From Betaproteobacteria bacterium (GTDB lineage: Bacteria; Pseudomonadota; Gammaproteobacteria; Burkholderiales; SG8-39): DNA of 64,000 nt. The notes beneath the pieces are model-generated. The model was not told where the DNA came from, ran no database searches, and was given only the letters and a program-made list of their open reading frames with translations. Location: positions 21,170 to 85,169 of the forward strand of contig JAOUIL010000005.1 of NCBI GenBank assembly GCA_029883975.1. The letters are read 5' to 3'. This document shows positions 35,240-44,392 of this stretch, piece after piece (the first letter of the stretch is position 1; the number at the start of each line of letters is the position of its first letter). Position numbers and translations under genes: made by a program.

Positions 35240-35839
35240 ATGCTCGGGCGCTTCTGGGGCTACCTCACCACCAAGTGCCAGACGTGCTCGCGCATCCGGC
35301 TGGGCATCGGCGTCGCGGTGGTGGCGGTGCTGGTGGCGGGCGTGCTGATGGCGGCCGGCGCCGCGGGCCTCGCCTGGACCAACACCGAGGGCTTCTGCAT
35401 CGGCTGCCACGAGATGCGCGACAACGTGTACGCCGAGTTCAAGGACACGATCCACGACAAGAACCGCTCGGGCGTGCGCGCCGTGTGCTCCGATTGCCAC
35501 GTGCCGCGCGAGCCGGTGGCGATGCTCAAGCGCAAGATGGCCGCGACCTTCGAGATCTGGGGAAAGATCACCGGCGTGATCGACACCAAGGAGAAGTTCG
35601 AGAAGATGCGCCACACGATGGCGGTGCGCGAGTGGACGCGCATGAAGAAGAACAACTCGCAGGAGTGCCGCAACTGCCATCACTTCGAGGCGATGGATCC
35701 GGACAAGCAGACAGAGAAGGCCAAGGCGCGGCACGAGAAGGCGCGCGCCGAGGGCGTCACGTGCATCGACTGCCATTTCGGCATCGCGCACAACGAGCCC
35801 GACGGGCCGGGGCCGCAGGAACTGAAGCTGGCGAAGTAA
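35240..35839 (+). CDS. NapC/NirT/CymA-like tetraheme quinol-cytochrome
   Basis: A 199-residue membrane-anchored cytochrome. One N-terminal transmembrane helix (about 20-45) is followed by four heme motifs CIGCH, CSDCH, CRNCH, CIDCH. The family exchanges electrons between the quinone pool and periplasmic partners (CymA, NapC, NrfH). The HEMRDNVYAEFKDTIHDKNRSGVRAVCSDCHVPREP stretch is characteristic. It starts 7 nt after the monoheme gene and precedes the decaheme gene, giving a membrane-to-outer-membrane electron route. Direction (reduction or oxidation) is not decided by sequence. Confidence 0.93.
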   Translation: MLGRFWGYLTTKCQTCSRIRLGIGVAVVAVLVAGVLMAAGAAGLAWTNTEGFCIGCHEMRDNVYAEFKDTIHDKNRSGVRAVCSDCHVPREPVAMLKRKMAATFEIWGKITGVIDTKEKFEKMRHTMAVREWTRMKKNNSQECRNCHHFEAMDPDKQTEKAKARHEKARAEGVTCIDCHFGIAHNEPDGPGPQELKLAK

Positions 35840-35859
35840 ACGGAGAGGGGAGTCGCACG

Positions 35860-36798
35860 ATGAAAAGATCGATCCTGGCGTACGCAGTGGTGCTGGTCGG
35901 ATTGATGATTGCGCTCCCTGCGCAGGCGCAGGCGCCGCGCACCGACAAGGTGCTGAAGGGCGACGCGGCGTGCACGCGCTGCCACGACGAGACCGAGGAG
36001 TATCCGGTGCTCGCCATCGGCAAGACCAAGCACGGCACCGTCGCCGACGGGCGCACGCCCACCTGCACGAACTGCCACGGCGAGAGCGATACGCACGCCA
36101 ACAAGCCGGCGGATGCCAAGGAGCGGCCGAAGCCGGAGCGCATGTTCGGCAAGGCCTCGACGACGCCGATCGAGGCGCGCACCGGCGCCTGCCTTACCTG
36201 CCACCAGGGCGGCAAGCGCATTCACTGGCAGCGCAGCGAGCACGCGGCCGCCGATGTGACCTGCGCTTCCTGCCACCAGGTCCATGCGGCGCACGACGCG
36301 GCGCGCGACAAGGTAACGCAGACCGAGGTGTGCTTCACCTGCCACAAGGAGCAGCGCGCGCAGCTGCGCTGGCCGTCGCGCCACCCGATCGCCGAAGGCA
36401 AGGTGGCCTGCTCCGATTGCCACAACCCGCACGGCTCGGCCGGCCCGAAGAACCTGGTGCGCGACACGGTGAACGACACCTGCTTCGCCTGCCACATGGA
36501 GAAGCGCGGCCCGTTCGTGCGCTCGCACGAGCCGGTGGCGGAGGACTGCACCATCTGCCACAACCCGCACGGCAGCAGCACGCCGAGCCTGCTCAAGGTG
36601 CGCGCGCCGTTCCTGTGCCAGTCGTGCCACCAGCCTTCGTCGCACCACGCGACCGTGCCCGCGGACAACGCGGTCGGGGGCGCCAATCCGAGCACCGCGC
36701 AGGCCGTCATCATGGCGCGCGGGTGCCTGAACTGCCACACGCAGATCCACGGCAGCAACAACGCGGCCGACGGCAGCGGCCGCGGGTTCCGTCGCTGA
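35860..36798 (+). CDS. MtrA/DmsE-like periplasmic decaheme cytochrome c
   Basis: A 312-residue exported cytochrome (signal peptide about 1-24). It has exactly ten CxxCH motifs: CTRCH, CTNCH, CLTCH, CASCH, CFTCH, CSDCH, CFACH, CTICH, CQSCH, CLNCH. Size and spacing, with HNPHGS repeats, match MtrA/MtoA/PioA/DmsE proteins that sit inside an MtrB-type porin and carry electrons across the outer membrane. ATG at 35860 has GGAGAGGGGAG upstream. It directly precedes the porin gene. Confidence 0.94.
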   Translation: MKRSILAYAVVLVGLMIALPAQAQAPRTDKVLKGDAACTRCHDETEEYPVLAIGKTKHGTVADGRTPTCTNCHGESDTHANKPADAKERPKPERMFGKASTTPIEARTGACLTCHQGGKRIHWQRSEHAAADVTCASCHQVHAAHDAARDKVTQTEVCFTCHKEQRAQLRWPSRHPIAEGKVACSDCHNPHGSAGPKNLVRDTVNDTCFACHMEKRGPFVRSHEPVAEDCTICHNPHGSSTPSLLKVRAPFLCQSCHQPSSHHATVPADNAVGGANPSTAQAVIMARGCLNCHTQIHGSNNAADGSGRGFRR

Positions 36799-36810
36799 AT
36801 GGGGGACAAG

Positions 36811-38898
36811 ATGAAACCGTGCCTTGCAAAGTCCTATCCGCTCTCCGCCCTCGCGGCCGCGCTGTGCTGCGCGTTCGGGCCCGCCCTCGCGCAGGATGCC
36901 GAGGACATCGCGAGCCTGACCAAGCCCTCGAGCAATCTCGAGATCGGCATCGGCTACGTATCCGACGACAACCAGCGCTTCGGCCAGTACACCGGCCTCA
37001 CCGACAAGGGCGGCTACGGTCTCCTTGACATCGACATCAACCGCCGCGACGCGCTGACTGGCACCTGGATGCGGCTCACGGGCCGCAACCTCGGCTTCGA
37101 GAACCGCGAGATCCGCTTCGAGCACGAGCGCCAGGGCGACTGGGGCTATTTCCTCGAGTTCAGCCAGACGCCGCGCTTCGATCCGTTCACGGTGACCACG
37201 CAGCTGACGGGCATCGGCACCACAGCGCAGGCCATCACCGGCAGCGCGACGCCGCGCGAATACCACCTCAAGACCGAGCGCGATGCGGTCACCGTGGGAT
37301 TCGACAAGATGATTGCCAAGGGATTCGGGCTGCAGGTGAGCTTGCGCAACGAGGAAAAGACGGGTGAGCGCCTGTGGGGCCAGGGCACCTTCGGCACCTG
37401 GCGCTTCCTGACCGACCCGATCGACCAGACCAGCCGGCAACTGGAGGCGAAGCTAAACTACTCTACCGATGCCCTGCAGCTCTCCGGGGGCTACTATGGC
37501 ACGACGTTCGAGAACAAGAACAACCGTCTCGACGTCACCGGCCCGGCCTTGTTCGCGGGCTCGAACGAGATCGCGCTGCCGCCGGACAACGAGTCGCACC
37601 AGTTCTACCTCGCGGGCGGCTACAACTTCAGCAGGGACACGCGCGCCAACTTCAAGCTGTCCTACGGGCGCATCACGCAGAACGAGCTGTTCCCGAACAC
37701 GCCTGTGGCCGGGGCGCCGACGAGCCTCGACGGCCGCATCGACACGACGCTCCTCCAGGGCGGGCTGACGACGCGCGTGACGCCCAAGCTCTCGCTGCGC
37801 GCCGACCTGCGCTATGAGGATCGCGACGACAAGACGCCGATTTTCCGCTACTTCCCGAGCCAGAACACGGCGACCTCCACCAACGACGGCACGAACGAGG
37901 CGCGCGACATCCAGACCACTTCGGGCAAGATCGAAGCCAAGTACCGGCTGCCGAACAACTTCAACCTGACCGGCGGGCTCGACTACGTCGAGAAGAAGCG
38001 CAACAGCCCGCCCGTGCGCTCCGTCGACTTCCGCGAGACGACCGACGAGACCGCGGTGCGCGCCGAGCTGCGCCGCACGATCTCGGAGACACTGAGCGGC
38101 GCGGTATCTGCCATCGTCAGCCAGCGCCGGGGCTCGGACTGGCTGCCCAACTTGAACAACGGGGGCACGGCCACCACGGGCGACCTGATCGCGCCGCTCC
38201 ACCTCATTGATCGCGACCGCAACACGATGCGCTTGACGATGAACTGGATGCCGACGGAGCCGCTGTCGGTGGGTTTCCGCCTCGACTATTCGGACGACGA
38301 CTACAAGGGACGCAACCTCGTGCCCAACGACCTCGGGCCGCGTGAAGGCACTGCGCAGTTCCTGTCGCTGGACGCGGCCTATCGGTTCAGCGACACGGTA
38401 CAGGGCACCGCCTGGGGCTCGCGCGGGGAGAACACTTTCAAGAACGCGCTGTGCCAGTCGGCGGCCGTGCCTAACGCCAACACCTGCACTGCGAGCAACG
38501 CCAGCCCGGTCTGGGGCGCCGACCTGAAGAACATCAGCGATGCGTTCGGGCTTGGCCTCGTCGCGAAGATCACGGCGAAGATCGACCTCACGGCGGACCT
38601 GGCCTACAGCAAGGTCAAGGACGAGATGGGCCTGCAGTCCATCGATCCGGCCAACTCCACCGCCGTCACCGTGCTGCCCGACACCAGCACCAAGATCACG
38701 ACGCTCAAGCTCTCGGCGAAGTACGCGCTGCAGCGCAATTCCGCGGTCCGGCTGATCTATGTCTACGACCGGTACGAGACCGACGACTGGACCTGGGCGA
38801 ACTGGAACTACTCGCCGGCCGACGGCGGCACGACGGTACGGCAGGACCCGGACCAGAAGGTCAACTTCCTGGGCGTGTCCTACTACTACAGCTTCTAG
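36811..38898 (+). CDS. MtrB/PioB-family outer-membrane porin of the decaheme conduit
   Basis: A 695-residue beta-barrel: signal peptide (about 1-27, ending ALAQ), then long alternating strands and a terminal aromatic strand SYYYSF. The segment SSNLEIGIGYVSDDNQRFGQYTGL with GLLDIDIN is characteristic of MtrB/PioB. The barrel sheathes the decaheme cytochrome. The N-terminal CxxC of Shewanella MtrB is not seen. I prefer ATG 36811, behind GGGGGA, over ATG 36799. No extracellular MtrC-like cytochrome or OmcA follows; a terminator and the ccm operon come next. Confidence 0.92.
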   Translation: MKPCLAKSYPLSALAAALCCAFGPALAQDAEDIASLTKPSSNLEIGIGYVSDDNQRFGQYTGLTDKGGYGLLDIDINRRDALTGTWMRLTGRNLGFENREIRFEHERQGDWGYFLEFSQTPRFDPFTVTTQLTGIGTTAQAITGSATPREYHLKTERDAVTVGFDKMIAKGFGLQVSLRNEEKTGERLWGQGTFGTWRFLTDPIDQTSRQLEAKLNYSTDALQLSGGYYGTTFENKNNRLDVTGPALFAGSNEIALPPDNESHQFYLAGGYNFSRDTRANFKLSYGRITQNELFPNTPVAGAPTSLDGRIDTTLLQGGLTTRVTPKLSLRADLRYEDRDDKTPIFRYFPSQNTATSTNDGTNEARDIQTTSGKIEAKYRLPNNFNLTGGLDYVEKKRNSPPVRSVDFRETTDETAVRAELRRTISETLSGAVSAIVSQRRGSDWLPNLNNGGTATTGDLIAPLHLIDRDRNTMRLTMNWMPTEPLSVGFRLDYSDDDYKGRNLVPNDLGPREGTAQFLSLDAAYRFSDTVQGTAWGSRGENTFKNALCQSAAVPNANTCTASNASPVWGADLKNISDAFGLGLVAKITAKIDLTADLAYSKVKDEMGLQSIDPANSTAVTVLPDTSTKITTLKLSAKYALQRNSAVRLIYVYDRYETDDWTWANWNYSPADGGTTVRQDPDQKVNFLGVSYYYSF

Positions 38899-38935
38899 CG
38901 CAGGCCCGGTCCGTTGCAGTCGCGCGGCGCATGCC

Positions 38936-38966
38936 GCAGGCGCGCGCCGCGCCTGCATTTCCTTTC
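38936..38966 (+). terminator. Rho-independent terminator after the porin gene
   Basis: GCAGGCGCG (38936-38944) pairs perfectly with CGCGCCTGC (38948-38956) across the loop CGC, followed by ATTTCCTTTCT. It sits 38 nt after the porin stop and separates the conduit operon from ccmA. Confidence 0.7.
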
Positions 38967-38980
38967 TGCAACAATAGCGG

Positions 38981-39595
38981 GTGCTCGAAGCTTCCGACCT
39001 GCACTGCCGGCGCGGCACGCGCACCCTGTACAGCGGGCTGTCCTTCGCGCTCGGCGCGGGCGAGCTGCTGCGCGTCGCGGGCGAGAACGGCAGCGGCAAG
39101 ACCACGCTGCTCAAGATCCTCTGCGGGCTGCTCGACCCCGACGCGGGCGAGGTGCGCTGGCGCGGCGAGCCGATCCGGCGCCTGCGCGAGGAGTTCCACC
39201 GGCAGCTCGTGTTCCTCGGCCATGCGCCCGCCGTCAAGGACGAACTCACTGCGGCGGAGAACCTCGCCATCGCCTGCACGCTCGCCGGCCGGCCCGCGTC
39301 GATGCAGGACGTGCGCGAGGCGCTGGCGCGCTACGGCCTGCGCGAAGATTCCGCGCCGGTGCGGCGCCTGTCGCAGGGCCAGCGGCGCCGGGCGGCCCTT
39401 GCGCGCCTGATGCTGAGCGCCGATGCGCCGCTCTGGCTGCTCGACGAGCCGTTCGCCGCGCTCGACGCGGCTGCCGCGCGGCTCACCGAGGAGCTGATCG
39501 CGCGCCACGTGGCCGTGGGCGGCGCGGTGGCCTACACCACGCACCAGGAAGCGAACATCGACGCTGCCTCGCAGCGCGTGCTCGAGCTGGCATGA
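38981..39595 (+). CDS. ccmA: CcmA, heme-handling ABC ATPase
   Basis: A 204-residue ABC ATPase of cytochrome c maturation system I. It has Walker A GENGSGKTTLL, signature RRLSQGQRRRAALARL, Walker B PLWLLDEPFAALD and the switch His in YTTHQEAN. CcmA with CcmB uses ATP to release holo-CcmE from CcmC. GTG at 38981 starts the operon. Overlap with ccmB is ATGA. Confidence 0.94.
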   Translation: MLEASDLHCRRGTRTLYSGLSFALGAGELLRVAGENGSGKTTLLKILCGLLDPDAGEVRWRGEPIRRLREEFHRQLVFLGHAPAVKDELTAAENLAIACTLAGRPASMQDVREALARYGLREDSAPVRRLSQGQRRRAALARLMLSADAPLWLLDEPFAALDAAAARLTEELIARHVAVGGAVAYTTHQEANIDAASQRVLELA

Positions 39596-40260
39596 TTGCG
39601 GCGGCGCGCACCATCCTCGCGCGCGACCTGCGCATCGTGCTGCGCCGGCCGGGCGACGCGGCCACGGCGCTGCTTTTCTTCGTCATCGTGGCGAGCCTGT
39701 TTCCGCTCGGCGTGGGCGCCGAGCCGAACCTGCTGCGCGCGGTGGCGCCGGGCGTCATCTGGGTGGCGGCGCTGCTCGCCTCGATGCTGTCGCTCGCGCG
39801 CCTGTTCGCCGCCGACCACGCCGACGGGACCCTGGAGCAGCTGCTGCTTGGCTCCGCGCCGCTCGGCGTCGTGTCCGCCGCCAAGGTGCTCGCCCACTGG
39901 CTGGTTTCCGGCCTGCCGCTGGTGGCCATCGCGCCGCTGATCGCCTTGCAGTACGATCTCGCGCCCGAGCTGTACGGCACGCTTGCCTTATCATTGCTGC
40001 TGGGCACGCCGGTGCTCGGCTTCATCGGCGCGATCGGCGCGGCGCTGACGCTGGGCTTGCGCGGCGCGGGCGTGCTGCTCGCGCTGCTGGTGCTGCCGCT
40101 GTACGTGCCGGTGCTGATCCTCGGCGCGGGCAGCGTCGAGATGGTATCCGCGGGCCTGGCGCCGGACGGCCAGCTGCTGCTGCTCGCGGCGCTGCTGGTG
40201 GTTTCTGCGGCCTTCGCCCCCTGGGCGATCGCCGCGGCCTTACGGATTTCTACGGAATGA
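39592..40260 (+). CDS. ccmB: CcmB, ABC permease of cytochrome c maturation
   Basis: A 222-residue inner-membrane protein with six predicted helices. Family segments are TILARDLRIVLRRPGDAATALLFFVIVASLFPLGVG, the FAADHADGTLEQLLL stretch and PLYVPVLILGAG. It partners CcmA. ATG at 39592 overlaps the ccmA stop and its own stop overlaps ccmC, both as ATGA, implying coupled translation. Confidence 0.94.
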   Translation: MIAAARTILARDLRIVLRRPGDAATALLFFVIVASLFPLGVGAEPNLLRAVAPGVIWVAALLASMLSLARLFAADHADGTLEQLLLGSAPLGVVSAAKVLAHWLVSGLPLVAIAPLIALQYDLAPELYGTLALSLLLGTPVLGFIGAIGAALTLGLRGAGVLLALLVLPLYVPVLILGAGSVEMVSAGLAPDGQLLLLAALLVVSAAFAPWAIAAALRISTE

Positions 40261-40961
40261 GCACAGCCATCCGCTGGTTCTGGTTCGCCTCCCCGCAGAC
40301 GTTCTATCCGCTCGCGGGCGCGATCGCGCGCGTGAGCGCGGTGGGCGCCGCGTTGCTCGTGGCCGCCGGGCTGTACGTCGGCTTCTTCGTCGCGCCGACG
40401 GACGCGCAGCAGGGAGAGGTCTACCGCGTGATCTTCATTCACGTGCCCGCCGCCTGGATGTCCATGTTCCTATACGTGGTGATGGCGTTCTGGGCGGCCA
40501 TCGGCCTCGCGTTCAACACGCGCCTGTCGGCCATGATGGCGAGCGCCATCGCGCCCACCGGGGCGCTGTTCACCTTCGTCGCGCTGTGGACCGGCGCGCT
40601 GTGGGGGCGGCCGACCTGGGGCACCTACTGGGTGTGGGACGCGCGGCTCACCTCGGAACTTATCCTGCTGTTCCTGTATCTAGGGTTCATGGCGCTGCAG
40701 GCGGCGATCGACGACGCGCGCCGCGCCGACCGGGCGGGCGCGGTGCTGGCGATCGTCGGCGTGGTCAACGTGCCGATCATCTACTATTCGGTGCAATGGT
40801 GGAACACGCTGCACCAGGGGGCCTCCGTCAGCCTGACGCGCGCGCCGAGCATGGCGAGCACCATGCTCGCCGGCATGCTGCTGATGGCGCTGGCGTTCTG
40901 GCTGTACAGCATCGCCGCGACGCTCGCGCGCGTGCGTTGCATCATCCGGGAGCGTGCATGA
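40257..40961 (+). CDS. ccmC: CcmC, heme lyase loading CcmE
   Basis: A 234-residue six-helix protein. The periplasmic heme-binding WWD domain reads LWGRPTWGTYWVWDARLTSELILLFLYLG near residues 116-145, flanked by conserved His (IHVPAAWMSM and WWNTLHQGASVS). It attaches heme to CcmE. Start ATG at 40257. Confidence 0.95.
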   Translation: MSTAIRWFWFASPQTFYPLAGAIARVSAVGAALLVAAGLYVGFFVAPTDAQQGEVYRVIFIHVPAAWMSMFLYVVMAFWAAIGLAFNTRLSAMMASAIAPTGALFTFVALWTGALWGRPTWGTYWVWDARLTSELILLFLYLGFMALQAAIDDARRADRAGAVLAIVGVVNVPIIYYSVQWWNTLHQGASVSLTRAPSMASTMLAGMLLMALAFWLYSIAATLARVRCIIRERA

Positions 40962-41098
40962 GCTGGGGAAGCTGGGGCGAGTTCTGGGCGATGGGCGGCA
41001 AGGGCTTCTTCGTGTGGGGCTCGTACGCCGTGACCTTCGCCTGCCTGGCGCTCGAGGTCTATTTCCTGCGGAGACGATCCCGTGAAGCCAAGACATAA
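40958..41098 (+). CDS. ccmD: CcmD, small heme exporter subunit
   Basis: A 46-residue protein with one transmembrane helix (about 15-38) preceded by [21 protein letters not shown], a typical CcmD beginning. It stabilises the CcmABCE complex. It overlaps ccmC by 4 nt and ccmE by 17 nt, so its sequence is tightly constrained. Confidence 0.9.
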   Translation: MSWGSWGEFWAMGGKGFFVWGSYAVTFACLALEVYFLRRRSREAKT

Positions 41099-41531
41099 GC
41101 GCCTGGCGGCGATCGCCGTGGGCCTGGCCGCGCTCGGCGCGGCCGCCGCGCTGGTGCTGTCCGCGATGCGGGAGAACCTGGTGTTCTTCTTCACGCCCTC
41201 GCAGGTGGCGGCCAGCGAGGCGCCGCAGGGCCGCACCTTCCGCATCGGCGGCATGGTGGAGAAGGGCAGCGTGCAGCGCTCCGGCGTCGAGGTGCGCTTC
41301 CTGGTCACCGACACCGCGAAGGCAATCCCCGTGGTCTACAGCGGCGCGCTGCCCGACCTGTTCCGCGAGGGCAAGGGCGTGGTGGCGCAAGGGCAGCTCG
41401 GGCCGGACGGCGTGTTCCGCGCGCGCGAGGTGCTCGCCAAGCACGACGAGAACTACATGCCGCCCGAGGCGGCCGAAGCCGTGAAGCGCGCGCACGAGAC
41501 AGCCGAGCGCGCGGCGAAGACGCTCAAATGA
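41082..41531 (+). CDS. ccmE: CcmE, periplasmic heme chaperone
   Basis: A 149-residue membrane-anchored OB-fold protein with an N-terminal helix (about 8-28). The family stretch [12 protein letters not shown] and [16 protein letters not shown] precede the covalent heme His in [13 protein letters not shown] (about residue 126, with the conserved Tyr four residues on). The start is GTG at 41082 inside ccmD. It carries heme from CcmC to CcmF/H. Confidence 0.95.
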   Translation: MKPRHKRLAAIAVGLAALGAAAALVLSAMRENLVFFFTPSQVAASEAPQGRTFRIGGMVEKGSVQRSGVEVRFLVTDTAKAIPVVYSGALPDLFREGKGVVAQGQLGPDGVFRAREVLAKHDENYMPPEAAEAVKRAHETAERAAKTLK

Positions 41532-43456
41532 TCCCCGAGCTCGGGCAACTCGCGCTGTCGCTCGCGCTCGTGGTGGCGCTCGTGCAGGGCATCCTGCCGC
41601 TCGCCGGCGCCGAGCGCGGCGACGCGGCCTGGATGGGCGTCGCGCGCCCCGCGGCGCACGTGCAGGCGCTGCTGGTCGCCTTCGCCTTCGGCTGCCTGGT
41701 GCATTCGTTCGTCGTCAACGATTTCAGCGTGCTGTACGTGGCGCAGAACTCCAATTCGGCGCTGCCGCTGCAGTACCGCATCGCCGGCGCCTGGGGCGGG
41801 CACGAGGGCTCGCTGCTGCTCTGGGTCCTGATGCTCGGCCTGTGGATGTCGGCCGTGGCGCTGTTCAGCGCGCACCTGCCCGAGTCGATGACGGCGCGCG
41901 TGCTGGGCGTGCTCGGCCTGGTGAGCGCGGGCTTTCTCGCCTTCATGCTGTTCACCTCCAACCCCTTCGAGCGCCTCTTCCCGGTGCCCGCCGACGGCCG
42001 CGACCTGAACCCGTTGCTGCAGGACCCCGGCATGGTCATCCACCCGCCGATGCTCTACATGGGCTACGTGGGCTTCTCGGTGGCCTACGCGTTCTCGGTG
42101 GCGGCGCTGCTCTCGGGCAGGCTGGACGCCGCGTGGGCGCGCTGGTCGCGGCCCTGGACGACGGTCGCCTGGGTGTTCCTCACGCTCGGCATCGCGCTCG
42201 GCAGCGCCTGGGCGTACTACGAGCTCGGCTGGGGCGGCTGGTGGTTCTGGGACCCGGTGGAGAACGCCTCCTTCATGCCCTGGCTGGTGGGCACAGCGCT
42301 CATCCACTCGCTCGCCGTCACCGAAAAGCGCGGCGCGTTCCGCAGCTGGACCGTGCTGCTCGCCATCGTCGCCTTCGGCCTGTCGCTGCTCGGCACGTTC
42401 CTGGTGCGCTCGGGCGTGCTCACCTCGGTGCACGCCTTCGCCGTCGACCCGAAGCGCGGCGTGTTCATCCTCGCGCTCTTCGTCCTGACGATCGGCGGCG
42501 CGCTCGCGCTGTACGCCTGGCGCACCGCGCGCATCGGCCTGGGCGGCTCGTTCGCGCCGCTGTCGCGCGAGTCGCTGCTGCTCGCCAACAACGTGCTGCT
42601 CGCCGCGGCGGCCGGCTCGGTGATGCTCGGCACGCTCTACCCGCTGGTGCTCGACGCGGTGGGCGGCGGCAAGATCTCGGTCGGGCCGCCGTACTTCGAG
42701 GCGACGTTCGCGCCGCTCATGGCGCCGGCGCTCTTCCTCATGGGCGTGGGGCCGCTCGCGCGCTGGAAGCGGGCGAGCCTGCCCGAGCTCGCGGTGCTGC
42801 TGCGCTGGGCGCTCGCCGCCAGCCTCGCCGTCGGGCTGCTGCTGCCCTTCGCCATGGGCGAGTGGCACGCGCTCGTCGGCGCGAGCCTCGCGCTCGCGCT
42901 GTGGATCGTCGCCACCGCGCTCCTCAGCCTCCGGAAGGGCCTGCGGCAGACGCGCGCGCACTACGGCATGGTGCTGGCGCACGTCGGCGTGGCGGTGTTT
43001 GTCGTCGGGGTGGCGCTGGTGAAAGGCTACGACGCCGAGCGCGACGCGAACATGAAGCCCGGCGACACGATGGAGGTCGGCGGCTACGCCTTCAGGCTGG
43101 ACGCCGTGCGCCCGGTGGACGGCCCCAACTACCGCGCGGCGCAGGCGACGGTCAGCGTGACGCGCGAGGGCCGGCCGGTGACCGTGATGCGCCCGGAGCG
43201 GCGCGTGTACACGGTGCAGGAGCAGACCATGACCGAGGCGGCGATCAGCGTCGGCCTGACGCGCGACCTGTACGTCTCGCTCGGCGACCCGCTCGAGGGC
43301 GGGGCGTGGCTCGTCAAGGCGCAGGTGAAGCCCTTCATCGACTGGATCTGGGGCGGGTGCCTGCTGATGGCGATCGGCGGCCTGCTCGCGGCGAGCGACC
43401 GCCGCTACCGCGTCACGGTGCCCGCGCGCCGCGAAACGGCCGAGGCCGCGGCATGA
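41528..43456 (+). CDS. ccmF: CcmF, cytochrome c heme lyase subunit
   Basis: A 642-residue protein with about 14-15 hydrophobic helices. The WWD domain [20 protein letters not shown] is near residues 235-255, flanked by His residues, and a long periplasmic domain before the last helix includes [16 protein letters not shown]. With CcmH/I it ligates heme to CxxCH motifs. ATG overlaps the ccmE stop; it ends overlapping ccmG. Confidence 0.96.
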   Translation: MIPELGQLALSLALVVALVQGILPLAGAERGDAAWMGVARPAAHVQALLVAFAFGCLVHSFVVNDFSVLYVAQNSNSALPLQYRIAGAWGGHEGSLLLWVLMLGLWMSAVALFSAHLPESMTARVLGVLGLVSAGFLAFMLFTSNPFERLFPVPADGRDLNPLLQDPGMVIHPPMLYMGYVGFSVAYAFSVAALLSGRLDAAWARWSRPWTTVAWVFLTLGIALGSAWAYYELGWGGWWFWDPVENASFMPWLVGTALIHSLAVTEKRGAFRSWTVLLAIVAFGLSLLGTFLVRSGVLTSVHAFAVDPKRGVFILALFVLTIGGALALYAWRTARIGLGGSFAPLSRESLLLANNVLLAAAAGSVMLGTLYPLVLDAVGGGKISVGPPYFEATFAPLMAPALFLMGVGPLARWKRASLPELAVLLRWALAASLAVGLLLPFAMGEWHALVGASLALALWIVATALLSLRKGLRQTRAHYGMVLAHVGVAVFVVGVALVKGYDAERDANMKPGDTMEVGGYAFRLDAVRPVDGPNYRAAQATVSVTREGRPVTVMRPERRVYTVQEQTMTEAAISVGLTRDLYVSLGDPLEGGAWLVKAQVKPFIDWIWGGCLLMAIGGLLAASDRRYRVTVPARRETAEAAA

Positions 43457-43980
43457 GCCGGGTTTGGGTCGTGGGCGTGTTCGCCGCCCTCGTGGTGCTG
43501 CTCGCCGTAGGGCTGACGCTCAATCCGCGCGAGGTGCCTTCGCCGCTCATCGGCAAGCCCGCCCCGGCGTTCGAGCTGCCGCTGCTCGAAGCGCCGGAGA
43601 AGCGCTTCGCGCAGAGGGACATGCTGGGCGAGGTCTGGATCCTCAACGTGTGGGCCTCGTGGTGCCCGCCGTGCCTCATCGAGCATCCGGTGATCACCGC
43701 CCTGGCCAAGGACGGGCTCGCGCCGGTCATCGGCCTCAACTACAAGGACGAGCGCCAGAACGCGCTGCCGTGGCTGAAGCGCAACGGCAACCCCTACCGG
43801 CTGGTGGCGCAGGATCTGGACGGGCGCATCGGCATCGACTACGGCGTGTACGGCGTTCCCGAGACCTACGTGATCGACCGCCAGGGCATCATCCGCTACA
43901 AGCACATCGGGCCGCTCACGCCCGAGGCGGCGCAAAAGCGCGTCACGCCGCTGCTGCGGGAGCTCAAGCGTGCGGGCTAG
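43453..43980 (+). CDS. ccmG: CcmG/DsbE, thiol:disulfide reductase for apocytochromes
   Basis: A 175-residue membrane-anchored thioredoxin-like protein. It has an N-terminal helix (about 4-22), the GKPAPAFELP start of the fold, the redox motif WASWCPPCLIEHP and the cis-Pro loop GVPETYVID. It keeps CxxCH cysteines reduced for heme attachment. ATG at 43453 overlaps ccmF by 4 nt; it overlaps ccmH by 11 nt. Confidence 0.95.
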   Translation: MSRVWVVGVFAALVVLLAVGLTLNPREVPSPLIGKPAPAFELPLLEAPEKRFAQRDMLGEVWILNVWASWCPPCLIEHPVITALAKDGLAPVIGLNYKDERQNALPWLKRNGNPYRLVAQDLDGRIGIDYGVYGVPETYVIDRQGIIRYKHIGPLTPEAAQKRVTPLLRELKRAG

Positions 43981-44392
43981 TCTTGTCGCGCTCGCCTTCG
44001 CCGCCGCGGCCGCCATGGCGCAGGGCGGCGATGCCGAGCTCGACAAGCGCGCCACCGCCCTCGAGCACGAGCTGCGCTGCCTCGTCTGCCAGAACCAGAC
44101 GATCGCCGAGTCGAACGCGCCGCTCGCCGTGGACCTGCGCCAGCAGATCCGCGAGCAGATGGCAAAGGGCGCGAGCGACCAGGACGTGATCGACTACATG
44201 GTGGCGCGCTACGGCGATTTCGTGCTCTACCGGCCGCCCTTCAAGGCGACGACCGTCGCGCTGTGGGTGGGGCCGTTCGTGCTGCTCGCGCTCGGCGCGC
44301 TGCTCGCCTGGCGGCGGGTGGCGCGGCGGCGCGCGCCGCAGGTCGAGCTGTCCGCGGCCGAACGCGAGCGCGCGCACAAGCTGCTGCAATGA
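43970..44392 (+). CDS. ccmH: CcmH (CcmL-type), apocytochrome thioreductase
   Basis: A 140-residue protein with an N-terminal signal, then the diagnostic LRCLVCQNQTIAES motif (Cys-x2-Cys near residues 37-40), the helical domain LRQQIREQMAKGASDQDVIDYMVARYGDFVLYRPPF, one transmembrane helix (about 97-117) and a short tail. It lacks a TPR half; that is in ccmI. The GTG start at 43970 lies inside ccmG. Confidence 0.94.
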   Translation: MRASLVALAFAAAAAMAQGGDAELDKRATALEHELRCLVCQNQTIAESNAPLAVDLRQQIREQMAKGASDQDVIDYMVARYGDFVLYRPPFKATTVALWVGPFVLLALGALLAWRRVARRRAPQVELSAAERERAHKLLQ

